Source: Protea cynaroides (taxonomy: Eukaryota > Streptophyta > Magnoliopsida > Proteales > Proteaceae). Taken from it: a stretch of 64,000 bases of DNA. Where the stretch lies: assembly GCA_028583415.1 (NCBI GenBank), contig CM053266.1, positions 79,924,149-79,988,148 on the forward strand. Direction: 5' to 3'. A model generated the notes under the pieces. The model searched no databases. It was not told where the DNA came from and saw only the letters and a list, made by a program, of their open reading frames with translations. A program made the position numbers and the translations under genes. Each line of letters opens with the position of its first letter. Position 1 is the first letter of the stretch. Of this stretch, positions 33,701 through 45,130 are shown in pieces.

Positions 33701-34385
33701 GCTATATACTTGACCGTAGTTGATGGTTGCATGCATATTGTTTGTTGCATGTTTAGTTTTCTTTAGTAAGCTTATTAGTGGTTGAGCATACCCTATACGC
33801 ACAAACTCTTTTAGATATTATAGGTACTTCTCGTGACACTTCTGTTTGTAGTACGTTTGGTGTGGTGGATGAAGACTCTAAGCCTGAGGAGGACGCTATT
33901 TGATTATTGAAGTTTTTCATAGAGCTGAGCGTGGACTTAGGCTGTGCCTATGTTTTCTTCTTTTAGTTGGGACTATTCTATTTATTTTGGGTTTATGTAG
34001 CAAATAAACTATGAACAACACTATTGGTTGGAAACAATATAATTTGAATTATTTATTTTTGGATTAGTTGGTTTTGAATATTAGAACAATGAACTGTGCT
34101 TATGAATACTTTGGACTTAAATACAATAATTTAATTTAGTAATTGGTTAGCATTGATTTAATGGTTTTAAATTTATAAGTCCTTCGCAAATTCACTTTCT
34201 ATCAGTTTGGGAAATTCATGGTTTTAAAATAGGATGGTAAATTTATTCTGATAATCATTAAATTTGGTTTGACTTGTGGAATACCGTGAATGTGCGATCC
34301 TGGAAGGGGATTTCTTGTGCCCAGATAGGATGGAGAGATCTCGTTGCATTCCATAGTACTGATACATCGAAAACGGGGTGTAACA
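30773..34385 (+). mobile_element. Element C 5' LTR
   Basis: 3613 bp, starting TCTATGACCTGTCCC (a mutated form of TGTAAGACCCGTACCC at 48848) and ending GGGTGTAACA. A purine-rich first exon (31340-31560) ends in CATT|GTAAGT (31570). The acceptor CTCTTTTAG ends at 33814. Family motif GTGCGGTCGA..GCCGCAC occurs upstream (31045-31081) and in the intron-like part (31916-31985, 32190-32265). No clear TATA box was seen. Confidence 0.85.
33815..33903 (+). CDS. Short terminal reading frame in LTR C
   Basis: 89 nt from the acceptor to TGA. In the same phase as the other LTR mini-ORFs it encodes 29 residues starting DIIGTSRD and ending in an acidic tail (DEDSKPEEDAI). It lacks the CxCxxC motif. The 3' LTR counterpart (51924-52012) has the same length and ends DEDSEPEVDAV. 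It shares position, phase and acidity with the A/D/E frame but not its cysteines, so homology is uncertain. Confidence 0.35.
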
Positions 34386-34390
34386 ATGTT

Positions 34391-34401
34391 TGGTATAGAG
34401 C
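34391..34401 (+). other. Element C primer-binding site, mutated
   Basis: TGGTATAGAGC, one base short of the tRNA-iMet-type TGGTATCAGAGC, five bases after the LTR end TAACA. Confidence 0.75.
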
Positions 34402-34779
34402 ATATCACACTATGCCATGATCAACCCGCATACGAATAACAACAAATATAGATATTGAGAACAAGAATGCTGACATTAGGTGAAACAAAATAATACACCA
34501 ATCAAGAATAAACTGTAGGCAGAGACCAATGAAATAACTACAGAACTCAAGAGCATAATGTATAAATCAAATGAGATAATCTGTAACAAGTGAAACAAGA
34601 AATTAAGCGGGAAGGGTAAATAGTTTTAGGTTGTAATCTCTACTCTTACACACTATGATGCAAGTAACCACAGGCTTATATATGAGTTTGATAACCATCC
34701 TGAAAATCAGACTTATTCTATCGAATAAGCTAAATGGACCAAGCTGAAAAACAGATGAAGGATGCTACCACTGACTCCT

Positions 34780-36267
34780 TCCACACACTTGACTCCAGCT
34801 ATGGATCTAACTTTATACTTGCGAATACTCCTGCGCTTAACCGTCATCTCATTGTCTTGTACTGCCAGTGCTAGAAGTAAAGACAAGACCTACCAAAATA
34901 AATGCGTACAGTAAGAGGACACTTCTTTTCTGGTAATTCCTGATGTTGAGTAACTGCAATGTCGCATTCTCAGTTGCTATCACACATTAATTCAAGCCTG
35001 AGATGCCTTGTGTAAGTGCTACTCGATAGACGAAAATGTTATCTGTGCTATCCCTTGATAATCACGTAACTCAGATACAAGAGCGCGAGCATCTACCAAC
35101 ACACTTTCTAGCTCTACAGCCTCAAGAACAACAGTCAAGGAATCATCACCTATGACACATCATCACGAACCCCTCTCCGTTGTGGCATATCCTCTTGTTC
35201 AATTGTTAACAATGCCATATCTTCTATGCTTTGAGCAAGAGAAAAATCTATAAGGATGTAAGTCGGATCACTGCTACCCTTTGTTGAAGCCGACTCAATC
35301 CTGGATGAAGATGGAATCACCCTATGTTGAATTTGCTTTACTGATCATTGTCAAGATCATAAATTTTGGCGAGGAATCTCCTCTAACTCGTCATCATTAA
35401 GCACAATTTTGTGAAGGCCAAGCCTATATAGAGAATTTCAACCAAAGTCAAAATAGATACACTGCTCCATACAATCATCTTGAGGAAGGTTTATCCCCAG
35501 CTAAATGAATAAATGAGTGAGCAACCTCCCATAAGGAAGACTGCCAAATCGAGAATGAAGCGTTGAAGTAAATCAGTGTTCTCATAACCAAATACGGTAA
35601 ATAGAGCTGTCATCGTACCGTGACACAATAAGCGATAAACTCATAGAAATGCACATTAGTACCCTATGATAACTTCTGGGAATAATGTTATGCTGGATAA
35701 TGTGACTGTATATTCTGGGAACTGGTCGACAATTACTTTTTCTTGATTTGAAGCCCAACATCATCTGCTCTCGTATCAGTACAAGCTCCTACTCAGCTAC
35801 AACTGGAATCTTTGGCTCCACATAGACTAATTCACCTTGTGTCGAGATATTTAAGAGACGGGCAAGACTATGAATGTCTAAAGTAATCTTTCACCTAAAT
35901 ACCCAACTGGAAATGTACAAGGATGAATCATCTGCACCATTTGCCATACCTTGTTTTACCTGAAGATTACAATAGAACTACCTCACAAGGTTAGAACGTG
36001 TAGGCATCTGGTATTGAAAATTTGAAAAACCGGTAATAAACCCATAACTGTGACTACTTGACGAACCATGAACCTTTCTAATTCATTGCATCTCACAGAC
36101 CGACCTGATTCAACCGGTCTACTTTCAGAACAATGCCAATTACTAGCTACCTCTGTCAATCGAAATTGTTACCAATCATACACTGAAGACTGAGACGATG
36201 CAAGTCATGTTGCCCCTGCTATGGATGACTCCTTCTTACGATAAACCAAAATGATTGGAGCAGTCAT
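34780..36267 (-). pseudogene. Antisense ORF of element C, degenerate
   Basis: Minus-strand pieces align in order with the antisense protein of A: ITLDIHSLARLLNISTQGEL then VYVEPK (about 35830-35905) against VHISFNTHQLADLLGVPNDG then LVYCAPK, and RPVPRIYSHIIQHNIIPRS (about 35655-35715) against RPIPRVYSRIIQHDIVPQS. Many stops and frameshifts. The likely start codon is near 36267. The piece at 34386-34780 is leader without coding content. This is the third element in the window with this ORF in the same place and orientation. Confidence 0.75.
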
Positions 36268-36639
36268 TGCAATCGGGTCAATTTAAAGTGGAAAGAAATC
36301 TGTCAAGGGAAAGAAGTTGAGTTAAAATACAAGAATAGATAAGTGCACCCATATACCCTAATGGTAAAAGAGATCTTAAGTAGTGCCTATTATATGTTGA
36401 ATGATGGAAGTATAAAGAAACTATTATTCGAGGAGTTAATATCTGTTGAATTGACGTTTGAATGATTTATGTAGAAGTTTGATGACAAACATATTAATGT
36501 GAGAAGAGAAGCAAACAATGAGCAAAATTGATTTTAAGTTTTGAGGAAATGTGATAATTGCAATTTTTGCCTGAATGACCTAACTTGAGTCAATAAAGAT
36601 GAATGTAGAGGCAAAGGTAAGTATGATAGAGACTACTTT

Positions 36640-37533
36640 GGGCCTGTTTGATAAAACTTCTGCTTCTGGATTCTATGGATTCTGGCTCCGAGGGAGCCAT
36701 TTTGGAGTAGAAGCGTGTTTGATAAGTCTAGTTGGATTCCAACTCCTACAGAGTGAACCGCTTCAGAATGGCTCTAGAATCCAAATTTTTGGAGTCATGA
36801 TAACTTGCTCCAAGCTGTTGGATCAACTTTTTGGGAGAAAGAAAAGAGTTGATTCTCACATGACTCTCACTTGACCACCACTACCACCACCACCACCATC
36901 GCCACCACCGACCACTGCCACCCAACCACCACCACCCGCCACCACCACCGTCGCTGCCACCACCCACTACCCACTTCCACCATCGCCACCACCACCACTA
37001 CCACAGCCACCACCACCACTACTGCCACCGCCGCCGCTGGCACTACCACCACCGCCACCACCACTACCATCGCCACCACTACCACCACCACTACCATCAC
37101 CATAACCACTACCACCACCATCGCCACCACCGCCACCACCCTCCACCACCACCACCGCCGCCGCCACCTTTACCACCACCACCAATACTGCCACCACCAC
37201 CACCCACCACCCACCACCCACCACCACCACTACCACCACCATCACCGCCCACCACTGCCACCACCCACCACCCACCACCACCACCACCACCACCATCACC
37301 GCCCACCACTGCCACCACCCACCACCACTATCGTAATTATTATTCTAGACTTCGATTGGGGGGATAAGTGTGTTATCATACATGTTTCTAATTCAAAGAT
37401 GCTCTGGAATCCATTTCAGAATTGCGTTATTAAACAAGTTTCTACTCTAAAATAATCTTGGAGTAGCCTGGAGTATAATCCAAATTTGAACCCGAATCTA
37501 GAATCTAGAAACAGAAGTTTTATCAAACGGGCC
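36640..37533. mobile_element. MITE-like element with terminal inverted repeats and an expanded CCA core
   Basis: The left end GGGCCTGTTTGATAAAACTT and the inverted right end GGGCCCGTTTGATAAAACTT match over about 35 bp with few mismatches. The 894-bp element carries no transposase. The ends resemble those common in plant hAT- or Harbinger-type MITEs. No convincing target duplication was seen (flanks ACTACTTT and CTTCAAGT), so the superfamily is undecided. It sits between the antisense ORF and gag of element C. Confidence 0.7.
36873..37327. repeat. Impure (CCA)n / (CCACCG)n microsatellite
   Basis: About 450 bp of ACC-type trinucleotides interrupted by ACT, ATC and GCC steps, inside the MITE-like element. 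The long Thr- or Val-rich frames here are artefacts of the repeat. Confidence 0.95.
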
Positions 37534-37962
37534 CTTCAAGTGATTTCGGAATAAGCCTCATTATTTCAAGTTATTACAAGAATATTACCCAGGATTCGAA
37601 ACTAAAATGTGTTTAGGGTAAAAAATGAGTAAATTGATATGTAAGTTACCTTAGTAAAGTGATTTGACGATGAATAATAAAGTGCAAGCCTTAAATCACC
37701 TAAGGAACCTCAAAGAGAAGGTATTACGGCAGGTATGCGTATTCCCCATGCCACACCTAGTGTGTAGCCTCACAACCTATTTTTTGATATTGTCGTTCTA
37801 ATTAGATGTTTGTTTGCTTGTACATCTACAATCCCCCTATTGATTCATTATTACTGACCTTGAGCATTACCTATTCCATTGCATGATGTTATCCTTGAAA
37901 CATTCTATTCGTGATGCGATTAACAATTAAATTTTCCAGGTTCTAGGCAAATCCTTGTACCA

Positions 37963-38936
37963 ATGGCACTGAGAACCCGTAAGAGTGTGCCTTCCAGGAA
38001 TGTCACCCCACCAGAGATGGTGGCTACTGCAAGGAACATTGAGCCTGCACCTCCAGTTATTGAGGCTTAAGAGAATACAATACCGATGCCTCCTATACTG
38101 AGTTCTCTAATGATCGAAGATGTCGTCAAAATTCTGAGGGGTATAGCCCATGACATTAAGGAACAGCAACAAAGGATGACTGAAGAACTCCTAACAGCTC
38201 TTCAGAAAGGACTTGAGCCTCTGGTAGCTCCAGGGCCGGCACTTGCTCCTGCAGTGGAGTCTCACGCCACGGCTAATGCACTAGCCCAGGTACCAGTGGT
38301 GGTGATCTAAGAGAGTGCTCCTGTGCAAATGGCACCTTTTGTTGTTGTGGCACTTTCGGCCATGGAGACATCTACTCATGAGAGAACTACCCCAGCTAAG
38401 AAGAATCAAAACAATGAAAGAGTGAGGTTCTCGATACGAAAATGGAACAAATAGACGAGGAACACCTACAAGACCAGGTATTTCTTTTAACCTTTGTATA
38501 TTATATTGTGATTCATTCATGCATCTAGAAATTGATTTTACGCTACATGGAGAACTGTACTATTTCTATAAGAGATAAGAAATGTTAAATTTTTATGACA
38601 CGTAAACTACCTGATACTGTTGGAGGAATCACTGGGAAAGATATTAAGAACTGGTTGAGACTTATGAAAACTACATGATATGTGTTCTGAGGAATGAATT
38701 AAAGGGGGCGAACTTGATGAAAACTAATGAAATTCCTAGTAAGAAGATTATGAATAATGGGAAGGCATATGGAAAATACAAGTAGATATTAAGACAAATT
38801 GAGGTATTGGAATAAAATTAACCATAAGAGAATAAAGGGAAGAAAATGATTGATGAATCCCAAGATCTCTACAACCTGTATTAGAAATTGAAGAAATATG
38901 GGATTATAATGGATGATGATAAATGTCAAACAAATC
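37963..38936 (+). pseudogene. Element C gag start, truncated by element D
   Basis: ATG at 37963 follows TTTTCCAG and opens MALRTRKSVPSRNVTPPEMV. An in-frame TAA follows near 38070. The next part, IEDVVKILRGIAHDIKEQQQ (38113-38172), is a coiled-coil-like Gag N-terminal region. Beyond about 38310 frames collapse. PDTVGGITGKDIKNWLR-like text near 38610 could be capsid. Element D begins at 38937. Confidence 0.6.
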
Positions 38937-40625
38937 TGTAAGAACCATGCTCTGAAAACCCAGTTTAAACCATGGTTTACATTGTGATAGGTCTCCCAAT
39001 CATAACCGGACCGGAAGGCAAGGCCGGGTGACGAACCATGAGATTCAGGTATGAGAAACGATGTGGAAAAATGTAATTTTTCCATACCGGTCTCAATACC
39101 GGTCTCACTCAGAGTGAGACCGGTATGTGCGACTGGTATGTGTAAATCGACTGGAGACGGACTCCAGTGGGTTCCACACTCTGAATCGAAAATTAAAAAA
39201 ATCTTCTAGATGTGGGAGACCTTCCTAGAACGGTCTCCCACTATATAAATGCATATCATCGCCTCCTTAGATCCTTCGAAACCTTATCAAACCCTAGGCC
39301 GTCTGAAGAGATCTGGGAAGGAGCAAGGAGGAAGGAGACCACGCAAGAAGAGGGATCTTCCGTTGGAGGAGCACGCCGCCATTCAACAAACACCGGTAAG
39401 TGCTCAACCTCCTTATTGATGTTAGGATTTCGGATCGGAGCCGTGAAACAACGCAACGATCCAAAATCCTTGAACCCCATAACCCTAGTTCTCATTAAGA
39501 TCCAATCTGGGAATGATGCGACGAAATAGTCGAAACCTAGATGACTAAACAAGCATTTAGACCTTAGAATGGTTTAGGAAAAACCCTAAAAACCAAGCCA
39601 ATGTTCGACGGGGAAGGGAGGTCCGAGATCAGGCTCTCGGACCCATACCGTCGGACCAACCCAATGGACAGTAAGTCCTGCGGTATATACCACCGGACAT
39701 ACTGGCTGGACATAAGTCCAATGGTATGGTCCTGTGGTATATACTGCTGGACATATCGGTTGGACTATAAGGTCCAGCGGTATGGTCCTGCGGTATATAC
39801 CGCAGGCACATACCGGTCTCACTCAGGACATACCGGTCTCAGTATAGTGAGACCGGTCCCGCGATCGGTATGTCTACCGAGGCCTGTTTGCTTGGCCAAA
39901 CTTGGTTCTGCCCAGCTGTAACCCTGATAATTTGATTCTAACCTATAAGTATGATCATGTAGGACCTGTAGACAGCGTGAGTGGACTCTGTGACGCAGAG
40001 CGGACTTGTTATCACGCATCAAGTAAGGGACAAGACCCCAAACCCTAATTAACTAATTAACAGTAAACCGTTGTGATCACATTTGAATCTGTGTTTATTG
40101 TTTGATGTTTGTACATTTCATATTCCATTTAGATATTTAAATCCTTATTATCTGTTCATGCATATTCATATGCTAAGATGTTGTTTGTTTAAGCATGTGA
40201 ATGTTTTTAGTTGGTGTGTGAAATGTGAAGGGGAGTGGAGCCCTGGATATATACTCACACTAACACCTTTTCATATCATCGTCTACCTTAGCGGGCTTGG
40301 AGCGAATAGGGTATCAGGGGGAGGACGTGGGATTGTGGCTCTGCCTGCCCACCAGACTCAAGCCCTATCTCTATGTCGTAGGGAGCTATGCTGGGGTAGG
40401 GCCATAGATACTGTATTGACATATAGAACTGGTTAGAAACAGAACCCACTTGCTAGCCATTGCCAACAAGGTTTAGGTGTTGGTGTGGTGTAGGGTATCA
40501 GGAGGAGGACGTGGGATGGTGGTTCAGCCTGCCCACTAGACCCTAGCTCTATCTCTATACTAGAGTGAGTGATGTGGGGCAACAGTAGTAGTGTAGATTG
40601 TAGCGTGACTGTTGGGTGTGCTCAC

Positions 40626-42924
40626 TATCACACCCCAATTCTGCACCATTCAGAACGGTGTGATGAACCGCTAATAAACCATCGGTTCAACCAGGATCTC
40701 TAATAGGCAGTATCCATTAAAAATAAAATCATGCACATCCATAACTATAATAAGAATAAATACACAATAGCGGAAATCTTATAGTAAATGAACCGAAAAC
40801 TCTAAATGTAATAATCATAATTAAAATATCAAGTTATTGTTGTATCAACTAAGACACAAATAAATAAAATACCAATTACATCCATTTTTAAATTCAAATA
40901 AATCCTAATAGAATATGCATGAGTTGCAGTCACATGAGGGGTCATGCGCTTCCTCTAAGTCTTCAGCTTCCATTGCAGTAACACGCGCATACACCGGATC
41001 GTTCATATAATCTGCAACTGTAGTACCTGCATCATCAACTAAAAATATTCGACGTCGAGAGGGTGAGCACACATCATGGCTTAGTGAGCAAACAAAACAA
41101 TGCAACAAACATATGCATGCACTCAATTCATATCTTTGGTCTGATTTATAAGTTTGCAATGTGCTATAGAAAGGTTTGGTGGCCGCCTCACCTCTATACA
41201 CGAGTGTGTGAAACCGCCCAATGAAAACGGCACAGTCGTCCCACATGCACCCACCATGGACAATATACATCCCATGAAAACGACATGGTTGTACCGGTTG
41301 CCCATACCAACACGTAAGCCCCTACTGGCGAGGGCTTGCAAACTGGGCTCGCAACTAACCAATCCTAATGCCAATCAGTGTATCCAAGGCCTCACCCCAG
41401 CATCCCTCAAAACGTCTATAGAGATAGGGCTAAAGCCCCCCCCCGGTAGAGTCAGAGACTACATGGTCCGAGACTACCTCCCCTCATACCCTACGACGTA
41501 ATAGTTCTGTTAAGGTAATGGCGATACGACGATGTCAGTGGACATGACTTGAGTAGAACCATGGCACAATATACCCCGATGAAAACGGCATCGAAGGACC
41601 CGATTGTTACCATCCCCTACCACATTCAGTACACCAACACTTGCTTAGTAGACATGACTTGAATAGGCTATGGCACAATATACCCCGATGAAAACGGCAT
41701 CATCATCATCATCATCAAGTTATAGACAATAAATTTAAATATGCATGAACAGTAATAATAGAAATATTGGATGACATGTTAAATGCACATTACAAGCATA
41801 TACGCATAGAATCAATCATGGCATTGGATGCAAGAAATAAAACAGTTTATTATTAACCAATTAGTTTAGGTCTTGTTCCCTCACTTTTACTTGATCGTAG
41901 GTCCTCTTTCAAGCTTTAAGAATCAACTATATATCGATATTATATCACTAGAAGACCTAACCAAGTCGATAGAATTTAATTAGAATTAATTCAGACTTTA
42001 AAAAGCATGTTGTTAACTGGGGGTCGATGCTAGGGTCGGGGGTTCCATCGAACCTGGGTGCGACCACCCACAGTCTGGACTTCCCGAACACTAGGGGTCA
42101 ATTGTTAGGGTCTGGTAGGGTCGATTGGCCATCGACCCCCGTGCGAACCCCTGTAGGTTTCGTCAAATTTTCATTCTTCAGTCCATTCCTTCGTGTTTGG
42201 GGTCCTATGGCTTGCTTCTACAATTCATTTCACACATGTTCTATGGTCTAGAACCGTAGTTCACTCACCTATATGGCTTTCATGATTTCCCCCATAGTTT
42301 TCCATGAAAACCTAACCATGGGTGGATGATTTGGGTTTCTCTTAGATCATTCCCTCTTCTCTATTTATTCTAAGGTATGTAGAATTACATGGAGATAGTA
42401 TCCATACCTGAGAATTAGGCTTGTTTCTCTGAAGCCTTCTCTTTGATCTTCTTCTCTACTTTCCTTCTCTTCTCTTTCTCTTCTCCTTCTCTTCTCTTTC
42501 TCTCAATCCAATTAGGGTTCTAAAAGGAGTGAAAGAGGCTTAGGGACGTCCTATTTATAGAGTAGAAACTCCCATAATAAGTCCCATGGACATTAGGAAG
42601 GAATCCCATTGAAATTTGGAAAGTTTCTAAATCACGATTTTTGTCGGTAGACTGGGGGTCGATGAGGGGGTCAGAGATCCCATCAACCCCTGGTTCTTAA
42701 ATTGTCTGACCCCTGGTATAAAACTCGGGGTCTGACTTTTATACTGGGGGGTTCCGACCCTACCTTGCTGGGTATGCGACCCTCCCCCTATTTTTAGTAT
42801 TTTTGGGTCAGTTTAATACCTGGGATCATGATCTCCCTCACTCACTTGATCCATTTGGCTCAACCATGATGGGTGGACCTGGTTCAAGGTGGTAAGATCG
42901 GGTTAGTTCGATACGGGTCTTACA
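40626..42924 (-). mobile_element. E: solo LTR (F family), minus strand, inside the D 5' LTR
   Basis: 2299 bp with perfect TSD CTCAC and no internal region. Its minus strand runs TGTAAGACCCGTATCG to GGGTGTGATA (final CA->TA change). Close relative of the F LTR. TATA box CTATAAATAG at 42551-42560, CTCAG|GTATGG donor (exon end 42408), acceptor TTTTTAG ending at 41039. GGGTCGA palindromic motifs flank the promoter (42000-42150, 42650-42790). A solo LTR arises by recombination between the two LTRs of a full element. Confidence 0.92.
40905..41038 (-). CDS. LTR mini-ORF of solo LTR E (44-codon terminal exon candidate)
   Basis: 134 nt from the acceptor to TAG, same length and phase as in A and D. 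Encodes VDDAGTTVADYMNDPVY, a middle with MEAEDLEEAHD, and the tail DPSCDCNSCIFY, keeping CxCxxC and an aromatic end. Unspliced, the frame runs upstream without a stop to an ATG at 41270, a 121-residue frame rich in Cys. Between E and A roughly half the residues are replaced without any indel. Function unknown. A metal-binding knuckle is a guess from the cysteine spacing. Confidence 0.55.
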
Positions 42925-43096
42925 CTCACACTCTCGTGCATGGAGGTGCGGTGGCCACCAAACCTTACCATAGCATTTTGCAAGTTATACCTGACCCAAT
43001 TGTAATGTTATCTCATGCATTTTGTATGTTGCATTGGTTTTGTACTTTACTGAGCTAAGTTGTGAGCTCACCCGAAAATATATATTTTCTTTTCAG

Positions 43097-43228
43097 ATTT
43101 GATGCAGGCTATTCAGAAGATTTTATGGCTGCCCCAGCGTACGGTACAGTCGCTGCTATTGACACACAAGCAGTAGAAGACGAACATGATGCCTCATGCG
43201 AGTGCTCATTCTGTGTGTTCCTTAAGGG
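43097..43228 (+). pseudogene. LTR mini-ORF in the D 5' LTR, damaged
   Basis: Relative to the 3' LTR copy (46983-47116) it has a small deletion just after the acceptor, another near 43115, and the TAG stop has become TTAAGG, so the frame reads through. FMAAPAYGTVAAIDTQAVED and the HDASCECSFCVF tail remain readable. Confidence 0.6.
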
Positions 43229-43513
43229 GATGGTTAGATTAAAATTTGTTTTTCTTCCAGTTGGGTATACACATTTTAATAATTTATTATTTATGTTTGT
43301 GAATGATAGCATAATTGGATAATTATTTATTTACAAATAGAAAGCTCAGTTCATTTATTTATTTAAATCCGCTGCTATTTATTGCTCTCTGATTATGGTT
43401 ACATTGCTTGGAATGGTTTTGTTGACACGGTTTATTGAGATCCTGGTGTGAGCCATGGTTTGGAGACAGTTCTCTCACACTTCTGGTTCAGTCGGAATCG
43501 GGGTGTGACAACT

Positions 43514-43525
43514 TGTTATCAGAGC
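43514..43525 (+). other. Element D primer-binding site, one mismatch
   Basis: TGTTATCAGAGC, three bases after the LTR end; one change from TGGTATCAGAGC. Confidence 0.8.
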
Positions 43526-43529
43526 ACTA

Positions 43530-45030
43530 AAGCAAGGTTAATACACAAGTTTATTCTTATGTTTGTAGCACTTAAGATTTTTCTTGACCTAAAAGAGGAG
43601 GTAAAAGCAGCAGTCCCACAGGATCCATACCTCAGGACAGTGCAAGAAGATTTGGAAAAGGGTCAAGCCAATCCTGATTTTACTTTGGATGCAGACAAGG
43701 TACTCAGGTATCATGGACGGATTTTCATTCCTAAGAATGAGGATCTGGAAATCAGAAACCGAATGATGTTGGAAGCTCACTCCACTCCATATTCAGTACA
43801 TCCTGGAAGCACTAAGATGTACCATGACCTAAAAAGGTTTTACTGGTGGAGGAAAATGAAAGTAGATGTGGCATGATATGTATTTCAATGTCTAAACTGC
43901 CAGCAAGTTAAAGCGGAAAGACAGAGGTCCGCAGGCTTATTGCAACCATTACCTGAGCCAGCATGGAAATGGGATTGTATTACCATGGATTTCGTCACTG
44001 GCATACCTATGACTCCGAGGTCAGTGAATGCAGTTTGGGTAGTTGTAGACCGCCTCACCAAGACTGCAAGATTTATCCCTATCAGACCACAATACACCAT
44101 GGGCAGGTTGGCAAAATTATATGTAGATAATATAGTCAGACTCCACAGTGTCCCAGAGAGTATAGTATCTGACAGAGATCCACATTTCACATCAAAGTTC
44201 TGGGAGGGACGACAAAAGGCCATGGGGACGAAACTAATGTTCAGCACAGCCTTCCACCCTCAAACAGATGGTCAGTCAGAGAGGACCATCCAGATCCTAG
44301 AAGACATGCTTCAAGCATGTGCTATCGACTTTAAGGGGGCTTGGGATGAGAAGCTTTTACTCATCGAGTTTGCCTACAACAATAGCTACTAGGCTACGAT
44401 CCAGATGACTCCATATGAGGCCTTGTATGGTAAGAAATGTCAGACACCGTTGTTATGGGACGAGATTGGAGAAAGACGGATCGTAGGACCAGAATTTGTG
44501 TAGGAAACATGTAAAGTAGTGGACCAGATCAAGAACAGAGTGAAGACAGCTCAAGTGTGTCAAAAGCACTATGCTGATAACAGGCGTCGAGACCTCGAAT
44601 TCACCATTGGTGATAAAGTGTTTTTGAAGGTATCTCCAGTAAGAGGCCTAAAGTGGTTCGGAAAGAAAGGCAAACTATGTCTTAGATATGTGAGACCATA
44701 TGAGATTCTGTCCCGATGTGGCAAAGTGGCCTATCAACTTGCATTGCCACCAGTGATGTCTAGTGTCCACAATGTCTTCCACATGTCCTTACAGAAGAAG
44801 TACGTGAGAGACCCTTCACATATTCTTTTTGCAGACCCCCCAGATTTGACAGAAGACTTGACCTTCGAGGTGGTACCAATCAAACTAATCATTCAAAAGA
44901 TACAACAGCTTCGAAGGCGAGCTATACACTACGTTAAGGTAGTTTGGAAGAGTTAGGATATAAAAGAAATCACCTGGGAGGAGGAGGATGCCATGCGATA
45001 AGAATACCCTCACCTTTTCGACTCTGAAGG
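43530..45030 (+). pseudogene. Element D integrase and chromodomain remnant of pol
   Basis: The primer site runs straight into the RNase H-integrase linker (LIHKFILMFVALKIF, then DPYLRTVQEDLEKGQANPDF). Integrase: HPGSTKMYHDLKRFYWWRK, CLNCQQVKAERQRSAG, WKWDCITMDFVTGIP, SIVSDRDPHFTSKFWEG, AFHPQTDGQSERTIQIL; then GDKVFLKVSPVRGLKWFGKK, RPYEIL and a chromodomain (IHYVKVVWKS to EITWEEEDAM). D and D of the DDE triad are present, and the Glu region lies in the YNNSY segment. In-frame stops at 43874 (TGA), 44392 (TAG), 44502 (TAG) and 44954 (TAG) fit CGA->TGA or CAG->TAG. Otherwise there are few frameshifts. Confidence 0.9.
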
Positions 45031-45037
45031 TACATAC

Positions 45038-45130
45038 AATTTTGGCGATGAAATTTCTTTTAAGGGTGGTGGAATTGTGAGACCTACATGCAAATTTTGG
45101 GGATGAAATTTCTTTTAAGGGTGGTAGAGT
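45038..45130 (+). other. Duplicated polypurine-tract module of element D
   Basis: Two tandem copies of AATTTTGG..GATGAAATTTCTTTTAAGGGTGGT. The first ends in GGAATTGTGAGACC, an LTR-start-like sequence; the second abuts the 3' LTR at 45131. Same design as in element A. Confidence 0.75.

Larger units (their letters stand above)
38937..43510 (+). mobile_element. Element D 5' LTR, split by solo LTR E
   Basis: TGTAAGAACCATGCTC to GGGTGTGACA. ACCGGTCTCACT-type inverted repeats at 39083-39142 (U3) and 39645-39878 (intron part). TATATAAA at 39242, telo-box AAACCCTAG at 39289-39297, donor ACACCG|GTAAGT (39395/39396). E is inserted at 40626 with TSD CTCAC (40621-40625, 42925-42929). Hairpin TGAGCTAAGTTGTGAGCTCA at 43051-43070; acceptor TTTTCAG ends 43096. 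Confidence 0.9.

Noticed and set aside
36871..37455. Long open frames in both strands (Thr/His-rich and Val/Gly-rich)
   Set aside because: They are read-through of an impure CCA microsatellite and carry no domain.
39212..39395. A possible start codon for the D mini-ORF: ATG at 39212, in phase with the spliced exon
   Set aside because: It lies upstream of the TATA box, so it would not be in the transcript, and no equivalent ATG exists in A. The start of the mini-ORF remains unresolved.
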